Of a stretch of DNA of 64,000 bases, positions 44,759 to 53,126 are shown piece by piece. Source of the stretch: JAMXLJ01 sp036558745 (GTDB lineage: Bacteria > Actinomycetota > Acidimicrobiia > IMCC26256 > JAMXLJ01); NCBI GenBank assembly GCA_036558745.1, contig DATBEZ010000052.1:68130-132129 (forward strand). Reading direction: 5' to 3'. Position 1 is the first letter of the stretch, and the number at the start of each line of letters is the position of its first letter. The notes below the pieces were generated by a model, which saw nothing but the letters and a program-made list of their open reading frames with translations, was not told where the DNA came from and made no database searches. The translations under genes were made by a program, and so were the position numbers.

Positions 44759-45769
44759 TCAGGCGCCGACGGTGAGGCGGGCGGCGACCGCGTGGTCGTG
44801 CACCCGGTTCGCCATCTCCCGGGCCAGCCCGAGGAGGTGGTCGGCCTGCTCCTCGCTGTGGCCGGCGAGCCCGCACTCGGGAGTGACGAGCCCCTGGGTC
44901 CGCAGCAGCACGGGGTCGCAGCCGCGCCGGGTGAGCTCGCACCACAGGGAGACGAGCTCCCGCCACAGCGGGTCGCAGGACTGGCCGACCGGGCGGTGCG
45001 TGGGCACCGCGCCCCACGCGACCCAGCCGCCGGCGTCGAGGTGGCGGGCGATGACCGCCGCGTCGTCGATGACCTCCCGCCGGACGTCGAGCCCGAGGAC
45101 ACGCGGGCCAGCTTCCAGCGCGAGGCGTACGTCGGCTGCGCCGCACGTGTGCACACCGGTGGTGCACGCGGCCGCTGCGAGCGCGCCGGACAGCAGGTCG
45201 ACCGCGGCCTCGTGCTCGAGCGGGCCCCGCCCGAGCCGCCAGAGCACCAGTGCGGGCTCGTCGAGGAAGAGCACGGTCGGGGTGCCGGGCAGTCGCGCGG
45301 TCACGAGCTCCTCGAGCGCGCCGGCCCACGCGCGCGCGAGCTCACCCGCGCGACGGAACGCGCGCGCGACGGGCATCCCCGCGTGCGCGAGCGCGACACC
45401 GAGCGTCAACGGTCCCGCGGTCTGCACCTTGACCCGCCGTGGCGGCGTGGGCGACGACGCGGCCACGTCGAGGAACGCGAGCAGGCCTGCGTGCGCGTCG
45501 TCGTCGAAGACCGGCCGCGGCGGCGCGTCGAGCACGTCGACCAAGCGGAGATCGCCACGCGCGTCGACCTGCACCTCGGGGAGCGCGCGCACCGACCGCT
45601 CGATCATGCCTTCGAGCGTCGAGCGGCGCGGCAGCTCCGGCGCGGCGGGCAACGCGGGATGCCGGTGCAGCACGAGCTCGGCCGCGGCGTGCGCGTCCTC
45701 GTGGGGAAGGCTCCCGATCGACGTCGCGAGACCGGGAGCCAGGGGCTCGGCTTCGGGAGGGCCGGACAT
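44759..45769 (-). CDS. MetE/UroD-like (cobalamin-independent methionine synthase C-terminal type) protein
   Basis: A 336-residue TIM-barrel protein of the MetE-C/UROD superfamily. The N-terminal GLATSIGSLPHEDAHAA is a diagnostic actinobacterial variant of the MetE-like start. LFLDEPALV, a metal-type HxC in GVHTCGAADVR, and a late Cys in TPECGLAGHS supply the usual zinc ligand pattern. It is far shorter than true MetE (about 750 residues) and lacks the N-terminal folate domain, so the methyl donor and acceptor are unknown. TATACT lies 9 bases before the ATG at 45769 with no ribosome binding site. A membrane protein is encoded divergently. Confidence 0.82.
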   Translation of the reverse strand: MSGPPEAEPLAPGLATSIGSLPHEDAHAAAELVLHRHPALPAAPELPRRSTLEGMIERSVRALPEVQVDARGDLRLVDVLDAPPRPVFDDDAHAGLLAFLDVAASSPTPPRRVKVQTAGPLTLGVALAHAGMPVARAFRRAGELARAWAGALEELVTARLPGTPTVLFLDEPALVLWRLGRGPLEHEAAVDLLSGALAAAACTTGVHTCGAADVRLALEAGPRVLGLDVRREVIDDAAVIARHLDAGGWVAWGAVPTHRPVGQSCDPLWRELVSLWCELTRRGCDPVLLRTQGLVTPECGLAGHSEEQADHLLGLAREMANRVHDHAVAARLTVGA

Positions 45770-45778
45770 GGGAGCCGT

Positions 45779-45784
45779 AGTATA
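45779..45784 (-). promoter_or_regulatory. Strong -10 element of the MetE-like gene
   Basis: TATACT on the minus strand, one base from the TATAAT consensus, 9 bases before the ATG. The 5' leader would be only a few bases or absent. Confidence 0.5.
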
Positions 45785-45885
45785 CGGACGCTTTCCGTCG
45801 ATCCCGGATCCCGGAGGTCGGGCTGTCGCCATCGGTTTCGCCTCGCCGGACCCGGCCGAGCGTCTGGCTGCTGCGCGTCGTCTGG

Positions 45886-46725
45886 GTGCTGCTGCCGGCC
45901 GCTGCGGGACCCGCGGTCGCCGACGCGCTCACCGGCTGGGACCGCGCTCCGCGGTTGCTCGCCGAGGGCCTGCTGTGGGCGGCGTGGGCCGTCGTGCTCG
46001 TGGCCGTGCTCGCGCCGCGACCGGTCGGGCTGACCGCGACCAGGATCGCCGCGCCCGCGTTCGCCGGCGTCGCGGCGGCGACGCTGTGGGGCGCGTCCAT
46101 CGTCGCCGCCGTGGTGGCGATCGCCGTGACGGTGGCGGCGGCGGTTCTCGCCGCGCTTCCTGCGTACGGCCGTGCGTGCGCCGACGGCCTCGCGTACGGC
46201 GACGAATTCCGGTTCCCGCTCAAGACACCGCCGGCGCTGGCGGCGGGGCCGGTACCGCTGGCGGCGTTGCTCGTCGCCGCGGGCATCGCGACCGGGCCGC
46301 TGTTGCTCGCCGACGGACGTGTCGTCGCGGGGATCGTCGCAACGGTCGTCGGATTCACGATCGCGGGGTTCCTCGCTCGCGCGTTGCACGGCCTCTCGGT
46401 CCGCTGGGCCGTGCTCGTGCCCGCGGGCATCACGCTGGTCGACCCGATGACGCTCGCGGACGCGGTGCTGTTTCCGGCCGAGCACATCGCGGGGCTGGCC
46501 GCGGCGCCGTTGCATCCCGACCCCACAACGCTCGACATGCGACTCGGAGCGTCGGTCGGCGCGGTCGCCATGCACCTCACCGACGAGGCCCAGCTGCTCA
46601 CCGCGTCACGCGGTCGACGGCCGGCGGGGAAGGTCACGGTCGACGTGCTGCTGTTCGCGCCCGTCGAGTCGGCCGCGTTCGTCGCGCTCGCGACCCAACC
46701 CACCCACCACCGCCGCACCAGTTGA
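45886..46725 (+). CDS. Polytopic membrane protein of unknown function
   Basis: About 280 residues with six or so hydrophobic helices and a charged C-terminal end. No family is recognised. The GTG at 45886 cuts into the first helix: the in-frame sequence upstream (WLLRVVW) is hydrophobic and preceded by positive charges. A GGAGG at 45813-45817 sits 5 bases before an in-frame CTG at 45823. A 300-residue protein from this non-canonical CTG, with a PRRTRP-type cytoplasmic lead, is therefore quite possible. It is divergent from the MetE-like gene and convergent with the CaCA exchanger, with a hairpin between. Confidence 0.65.
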   Translation: MLLPAAAGPAVADALTGWDRAPRLLAEGLLWAAWAVVLVAVLAPRPVGLTATRIAAPAFAGVAAATLWGASIVAAVVAIAVTVAAAVLAALPAYGRACADGLAYGDEFRFPLKTPPALAAGPVPLAALLVAAGIATGPLLLADGRVVAGIVATVVGFTIAGFLARALHGLSVRWAVLVPAGITLVDPMTLADAVLFPAEHIAGLAAAPLHPDPTTLDMRLGASVGAVAMHLTDEAQLLTASRGRRPAGKVTVDVLLFAPVESAAFVALATQPTHHRRTS

Positions 46726-46730
46726 ACCCC

Positions 46731-46777
46731 CAGTCGGGACGCGTATCGGCTCCATGAGCCGATCAGCGTTCGAACCG
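46731..46777. terminator. Hairpin between convergent genes, possibly a degenerate copy of the ilvB-ilvN palindrome
   Basis: ATCGGCTC (46745-46752) and GAGCCGAT (46756-46763) form a perfect 8-bp stem with a 3-base loop, 20 bases past one stop and 29 bases past the other, fitting a bidirectional terminator without a U tail. The wider 22-base arm starts CAGTCGGGAC and matches the ilvB-ilvN arm at 15 of 22 positions. Confidence 0.55.
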
Positions 46778-46791
46778 ACCGAAGGCTTGGG

Positions 46792-47760
46792 TCAGCGGAG
46801 GGCGACGGAGAGCAGGAACAGCGGGTAGAGCGCGAGCAGGACGATGCCGTCCGCGCGTCCGAGCGAGTGTCGAGGGACGCCGAGCACGATGACGACCGCG
46901 AGCGCGGCCAGCATCTGCACCGCGGGAACGTGCAGGCTCTGCGCGTCGACGACCGTGAGCGGGCGCACGAGCGCGGCCGCGCCCAGCGTCATGGTCGCGT
47001 TGTACGCGAACGACCCGACGACCGCGGCCACGACGGCCTCGCTCGCGCCCCGGCGCGACGCCGACCACGCGAGGACCACGAGCTCGAACGCGGTCACGAA
47101 CCCCACGACCGTGAGGCTGAGGTCGGTCTGGCTCGACTCGACACTGGTGATGCGTCGCACCGCCTCGACGAGGACCGTCGCGCCCACCGCCATCGCCGCG
47201 ACCCCCGCGACGACGAGCACGAGCTCCCGGCCCACGCGGGTGCGCACACCGGTCCCGCCCGCGGCCACCTCGGCCTTCGCCTCGTCGAGCTCCTCCGCCT
47301 CGCCGAGGGCGGGTGGCCGGCGCTCCAGGATCCAGATCGTGGCGACATAGACGACGTAGAGCACGACGAGCAGCGTGCCCTCGGCCCGTCCGACGTGCCC
47401 GTCCCACATCGTCACGGTCGCGACCACGCCTGCCGGCAGTCCGAGCGCGGCGTAGCGCACCACCCGGGTTCCGAACGGCAGCGGCCGGAGACACGCGCCC
47501 ACGCCGAGCGCGACCAGGCACGCGGCGACGTTCGCACCGATCACGTCGCCCAGCGCGACGGCCGGCACCTTGCGGACCGCGGCGACCACCGCGGTCGCGA
47601 GCTCCTCGGGCTCAGCGCCTGCGAGCAGCAGCGCGAGCGCGAAGGCACTCACGCCCAATCGCACCGACGCCGCGCTCAGGTGCTCGGCGAAGCTCTCCGC
47701 GCCCCAGACGATCCCGCCGACCGCGACGATCAGCGCGACGGCCCACGCCGCATCGTGCAT
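46792..47760 (-). CDS. CaCA-family sodium/calcium exchanger-like protein
   Basis: A 322-residue, about ten-helix exchanger of the YrbG type. The two inverted alpha repeats are visible: AGAEPEELATAV with GDVIGANVAAC in the first half, and FELVVLAWSASRRG with GSFAYNATMTLGAA in the second. The acidic cytoplasmic loop between (EAEELDEAKAEVAAG) is typical. Several polar positions differ from the GN-x-x-GSN consensus, so ion selectivity is uncertain. It starts at the base after the mnmA stop and is the last gene of the cysteine desulfurase-mnmA unit. Confidence 0.85.
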   Translation of the reverse strand: MHDAAWAVALIVAVGGIVWGAESFAEHLSAASVRLGVSAFALALLLAGAEPEELATAVVAAVRKVPAVALGDVIGANVAACLVALGVGACLRPLPFGTRVVRYAALGLPAGVVATVTMWDGHVGRAEGTLLVVLYVVYVATIWILERRPPALGEAEELDEAKAEVAAGGTGVRTRVGRELVLVVAGVAAMAVGATVLVEAVRRITSVESSQTDLSLTVVGFVTAFELVVLAWSASRRGASEAVVAAVVGSFAYNATMTLGAAALVRPLTVVDAQSLHVPAVQMLAALAVVIVLGVPRHSLGRADGIVLLALYPLFLLSVALR

Positions 47761-48780
47761 TCAGCGCGCGATGCCGCCGCCGACGACGACGTCGCCGTCG
47801 TAGAGGGCGACGGTCTGGCCCGGTGCAACGCGAGGCTCAGGCTCGTCGAGCAGCACCGTGTCGCCCAGGAGCCGGGCACGGAGCGGCGCACCGTGCGCGC
47901 GCACCTGCGCGTGGACCCGACCGTCGTCGGCCGGCCGGTGGAGGACGAGCTCGTCGAGCGCGATCTCGTCGCGCAGCAAATCCTCGTGGCACCCGATGGT
48001 GACCGTCGCGGTCGCCGCGTCGATGGCGGTCACGAACCGCCGCTCGCCGGCCGCGACGCCGACGCGGCGGCGCTGACCGATGGTGAAGCGTCCGACGCCG
48101 TCGTGCCTTCCGACGACACCGCCGTCGACACCGACGATCACACCGGGTGCCATCTCGACCCGCTCGGCGATGAACCGCTCCCGGCCGCCGCGCGCGATGA
48201 AGCAGACGTCCATGCTCTCCGGTTTCGCCGCGGTGCGCAGTCCCAGGTGGACGGCGTGGGCGCGGACGGCGGCCTTGTCGAGCTCACCCACCGGCAGCAG
48301 GACCCGGTCGAGCACGGGCGGGCCGAGCATGGAGAGCACGTACGACTGGTCCTTCGCCGCGTCGCGACCGCGCGCGACGAACCGTGCACCCGTGTCACCG
48401 ACGACGCGCGCGTGGTGACCCGTCGCTACCGCATCGAACCCGAGGGCGTCGGCGCGGGAGAGGAGGTGCCCGAACTTGACGTGCCGGTTGCACTCCACGC
48501 ACGGGTTCGGCGTGCGACCGTTCGCGTAGGCGTCGACGTAGGGATCCACGACCTCGTGGTCGAACTCGTCCGACAGGTTGAGCACGTAGTGCCGGATCCC
48601 GAGCTGTGCCGCGACCCGGCGCGCGTCCTCGACGTCGCCGACCGAGCAGCAGCCCGAGTCGGACGGGCCGCCCCAGAGCTTCAGCGTCATGCCGACCACG
48701 TCGTGACCGGCGTCGAGCAGGAGCGCGGCCGCGACGGAGGAGTCGACGCCCCCGCTCATCGCGACGAGCACGCGGCTCAT
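47761..48780 (-). CDS. mnmA: tRNA-specific 2-thiouridylase
   Basis: A 339-residue enzyme that thiolates U34 of Glu, Gln and Lys tRNAs. The ATP-pyrophosphatase loop AMSGGVDSS is at residues 7-15. The catalytic Cys pair lies in NPCVECN and in the later MDVCFIA. GHHARV and KDQSYVLSML complete the signature. The ATG overlaps the cysteine desulfurase stop as ATGA, so the sulfur donor and the thiolase are translationally coupled. Confidence 0.97.
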   Translation of the reverse strand: MSRVLVAMSGGVDSSVAAALLLDAGHDVVGMTLKLWGGPSDSGCCSVGDVEDARRVAAQLGIRHYVLNLSDEFDHEVVDPYVDAYANGRTPNPCVECNRHVKFGHLLSRADALGFDAVATGHHARVVGDTGARFVARGRDAAKDQSYVLSMLGPPVLDRVLLPVGELDKAAVRAHAVHLGLRTAAKPESMDVCFIARGGRERFIAERVEMAPGVIVGVDGGVVGRHDGVGRFTIGQRRRVGVAAGERRFVTAIDAATATVTIGCHEDLLRDEIALDELVLHRPADDGRVHAQVRAHGAPLRARLLGDTVLLDEPEPRVAPGQTVALYDGDVVVGGGIAR

Positions 48781-49955
48781 CGGGATGCTCCGACCGCGCG
48801 CACCCGCTCCACCGCTTCGGGGATCACCTGCAACGCGCGCTCGACGTCGGCGTTGCTCGACGACCAGCCGAGCGTGAGCCGCAGCGACGAGCGGGCCGCG
48901 TGGCGGTCGTAACCCATCGCCAGCAGCACCGGCGACGGGTCGATCGCACCGGACGCGCACGACGACCCGGCGGAGGCCGCGATCCCCTCCCCGTCGAGCA
49001 GCACGAGCAGCGTCTGCACGTCGAGACCCGGGAACCCGACGTTCACGTTACCGGGCACCTTCCACGACGGGTCACCGTTCGACCACGAGCCCGGACAGCG
49101 CTCGAGCAAGCCGCGCTCGAGCCGGTCGCGCAGCGCGCGGATGCGGATGTTCTCGTCGTCGCGCTCCGCGGCGGCGAGGCCGAGCGCGGTCGCGAGCCCG
49201 ACCGCCGCCGCGACATCGACGGTGCCGGAGCGCAGCCCGCGCTCCTGACCCCCACCGTCGGCCTCGGGGCGCACACGCGCGCCGCCGCGAACGACGAGCG
49301 CGCCCGAGCCCTTCGGGCCGCCGATCTTGTGCGCGGAGATCGACACGAGATCGGCGACCGCCGCCATGCGGGCGAGGTCGAGCCAGGGCGCGCCCTGCAC
49401 CGCGTCGGTGTGGAACCGTGCGTTCGGCGCGCGCTCCCGCACCGCGATCGCGACATCGGCGAGCGGTTGCACCGTGCCGATCTCGTTGTTCACCGTCATC
49501 ACCGACACGACGGCGGTGCGCTCGTCGAGCGCGTCCGCGAGCGCGTCGACGTCCACGATGCCCTCGCGTCGCACCGGCACCCGCGTCACCCGGAACCCGT
49601 CGACCTCGAGCCGGTCGGCCGACGCGAGCACCGCGGGGTGCTCGAACGCGGAGACGACCACGCCGTCGCCGAGTGACGCGTCGCGCGCGCCGCGGGCCAC
49701 GCCCTTCACCGCGAGGCCGTCGGCCTCGGTGCCGCCGCTCGTGAACACGATCTCGTCGGGGCGCGCGCCGACGACGTCGGCCACCTGCTCCCTGGCTTCC
49801 TCGAGGGCGTTCTTGGCGGCCCGGGCCACCGCGTGCGCGCCCGACGGGTTGCCGAAGTGCTCCGTGAGGAACGGCAGCATCGCCGAGACGACGCCGGGAC
49901 GGAGGGGCGTGGTGGCCGCGTGGTCGAGGTACACCCCACCTCGCGACGAGTCCAT
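48777..49955 (-). CDS. Cysteine desulfurase (IscS/NifS-like)
   Basis: A 392-residue PLP enzyme that mobilises sulfur from cysteine. It begins VYLDHAATTPLRP, carries the PLP lysine Lys210 in SAHKIGGPKG, and has the persulfide cysteine Cys333 in the SSCASG loop. The partner gene mnmA directly downstream indicates service to tRNA 2-thiolation. No iscU or suf gene adjoins it. TACACT lies 8 bases before the ATG without a ribosome binding site, again a leaderless arrangement. Confidence 0.96.
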   Translation of the reverse strand: MDSSRGGVYLDHAATTPLRPGVVSAMLPFLTEHFGNPSGAHAVARAAKNALEEAREQVADVVGARPDEIVFTSGGTEADGLAVKGVARGARDASLGDGVVVSAFEHPAVLASADRLEVDGFRVTRVPVRREGIVDVDALADALDERTAVVSVMTVNNEIGTVQPLADVAIAVRERAPNARFHTDAVQGAPWLDLARMAAVADLVSISAHKIGGPKGSGALVVRGGARVRPEADGGGQERGLRSGTVDVAAAVGLATALGLAAAERDDENIRIRALRDRLERGLLERCPGSWSNGDPSWKVPGNVNVGFPGLDVQTLLVLLDGEGIAASAGSSCASGAIDPSPVLLAMGYDRHAARSSLRLTLGWSSSNADVERALQVIPEAVERVRAVGASR

Positions 49956-49963
49956 CGGGTCCG

Positions 49964-49969
49964 AGTGTA
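49964..49969 (-). promoter_or_regulatory. Putative -10 of the cysteine desulfurase-mnmA operon
   Basis: TACACT on the minus strand, 8 bases before the ATG at 49955; no Shine-Dalgarno is visible. Confidence 0.45.
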
Positions 49970-49973
49970 GGCA

Positions 49974-50000
49974 GGCGCCGGGACCCTCGACCCCGGCGCC
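49974..50000 (-). terminator. GC-rich hairpin downstream of the broken lipoprotein gene
   Basis: GGCGCCGGG and CCCGGCGCC form a perfect 9-bp stem with a 9-base loop, 38 bases past the last stop codon of the lipoprotein frame. There is no U tail. It also lies just upstream of the next promoter. Confidence 0.5.
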
Positions 50001-50037
50001 CGCCCTTCGTTCCTGCAGCCCCGGTCGGATCCTTCGG

Positions 50038-51044
50038 CTACTTCAGCCCCTCGGTCGGGAAGCCGCCGAGGTAGGCGAGGACCGGCTGTTGAGGGAGCCG
50101 TCCCAGTAGCTCGTGAGCGCGTCGAGCTTGTCGCTCGCGTCGCCCTCGCGGTCGATGCTCGCGATCTGGTTGTCGGCCACCGTCGACGAGACCTGCGGTG
50201 CGGTTGTCGAGGCTGACCGCGCCACCGATCTCCGCGTCGTCGCTCACCAGTCCGGTGCCGAAGTGCTGTCGTTCGACGCCTTCGCGTCGAACTGCCCGAA
50301 CTGCGCCAGGCTTGCCGCGTCGATCGCGTTGCCGTACGCGGCGATCAACGCCGCCGCGTCGCTCTCCGTCGCGGGCCGGAACGTCTTGAAGTCGTCACCT
50401 TGGAGAGGAACGCCTGCGCGCCCTGGGTCAGGTGGATCTGCAGCGCCTGGCCCGTCTGCACCGCGGCGTTGGCGAGCCCGGCGGCCTCCACCGACTTCTG
50501 GAACGCGCCGGCCTGCAGGCCCTCGTCGGCGAGCTTCTTCGCCTGCTCCTGGGCGGTGTTGGCCTGATCGGTGATCCCCGACAGTTCGTTCTGGATCGTC
50601 GGGCTGAGGCTGTTGCACCGACCGGCGGACGTCTCGAACCTGGCGAGCCTGGACGCCCCTTGCGCTGATCCTCGTCGACCACGTCGACGAGCTGACCGCT
50701 GTCGTCCTTGCTGTTGCGCTGGCCGAGCGGGATGAGCATGCGCGTCTTCTTGGCCGCGATCACACCGTCGACCTTGTAGGGGATGCCCCCGACCGGACCG
50801 ATCGTGGCGTCGATCTTGCCGGTGACGTCGAAGTCGACCTCGCGGTCACCGGATTGGTGCCGCCGGTCGACGTGCCGTCGGCGTCGCTCGCGACGAAGAG
50901 CGGGTTCACCGAAACGGCCGGTGTTGGACGGGCCCGGCGCGGTCGTCGTCTTGGTCTTGTCATGCTGCTGCCGCCGCCGCATGCAGTGGCGACGATCGCG
51001 CCCACCGCGAGGATGGCCGTCGCCCGAACCCCGAACCGCCGCAT
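50038..51044 (-). pseudogene. Lipoprotein gene broken by multiple frameshifts
   Basis: Starts at the ATG at 51044 with a clear lipoprotein signal (RRFGVRATAILAVGAIV then lipobox ATAC followed by GGGSS). The coding sense then jumps frame at least seven times: TKTTTAPGPSNTG, VNPLFVASDADGTSTG, VDFDVTGKIDATIGPVGG, TIQNELSGITDQANTAQEQ, FKTFRPATESDAAALIAAYG, GLVSDDAEIGGAVSLDN, DNQIASIDREGDASDKLDAL and finally VLAYLGGFPTEGLK all lie in different frames in the right order. Together they would make a secreted lipoprotein of about 330 residues. Each segment has normal codon bias and no internal stops, so the decay is very recent or the sequence is locally error-prone. Family unknown. Confidence 0.75.
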
Positions 51045-51136
51045 GGTCGGCCAAATGTTGTCCTGCCTTCGTCCGCCGCGACGCGCCAGAGGAGGCTCGT
51101 CAGGGCGACGGAACCCGTCGCGCACCTGCGACCGCC

Positions 51137-51165
51137 GGATAACTGTCACACCCCCGCCCGATACT
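51137..51165 (+). promoter_or_regulatory. Conserved-looking element upstream of the 53-residue gene
   Basis: GGATAACTGTCACACCCC (51137-51154) is followed by GATACT (51160-51165), 6 bases before the ATG. The 18-mer recurs with two mismatches at 28704-28721. TGTC-box, spacer and -10 are laid out somewhat like the mycobacterial RecA-independent DNA-damage promoter, but the GTG half of that box does not match. Confidence 0.35.
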
Positions 51166-51171
51166 CGGAGC

Positions 51172-51333
51172 ATGGGTACGCAGCTTCGACTCCTCGACGG
51201 TGAGGGCGCCCGCTCGTGGCGCCTCGACGCACGCACACGCCGGGTCGGGCGCGACGGCGTCGCCAATGCCCGCCGCGCGCTCGAGCAGGCACGCGTCCCC
51301 GAGCCCGCGAAGGAGCTCCGGCGCGCCGGATGA
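51172..51333 (+). CDS. Small basic hypothetical protein, 53 residues
   Basis: Starts GTQLRLLDGEGARSWRLDAR and ends in an Arg/Ala-rich helix (NARRALEQARVPEPAKEL). The amphipathic C-terminus and sharply defined codon bias argue that it is real despite its size; similar short actinobacterial proteins with a LDxRTRxVGR core are familiar but have no function. GATACT lies 6 bases before the ATG, suggesting leaderless transcription. It is divergent from the broken lipoprotein gene and convergent with the mutase. Confidence 0.65.
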   Translation: MGTQLRLLDGEGARSWRLDARTRRVGRDGVANARRALEQARVPEPAKELRRAG

Positions 51334-51360
51334 CCGATGCAGAGCAGTCGCGCGCGACGG

Positions 51361-52962
<1,602 letters not shown>

Positions 52963-53126
52963 CGCTCCACCATCCTCGCTGCCGGTGGGCGGCGCGTCGT
53001 CGGAGCGCCGGCCCTGATCACCATCTGCGCCGGTCGCCTCCCGGCCCCGCGGCGGCAAGGGTACCGGCGCCCGGCAAGGGGCTCGAAACCCTCATACGAC
53101 CCCGGGCACCTGCCGACACGAAGACT

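Noticed and set aside
42057..46757. Open plus-strand frame of over 1,500 codons opposite ligA and the MetE-like gene
   Set aside because: Composition is Arg/His/Val/Asp repeats typical of antisense frames, and it spans several convincingly identified minus-strand genes and their spacers.
51137..51165. Calling this a PafBC/RecA-independent DNA-damage promoter
   Set aside because: TGTC and an 8-base spacer to GATACT fit, but the RGTG half of the box reads ACAC, so the match is too weak to claim.
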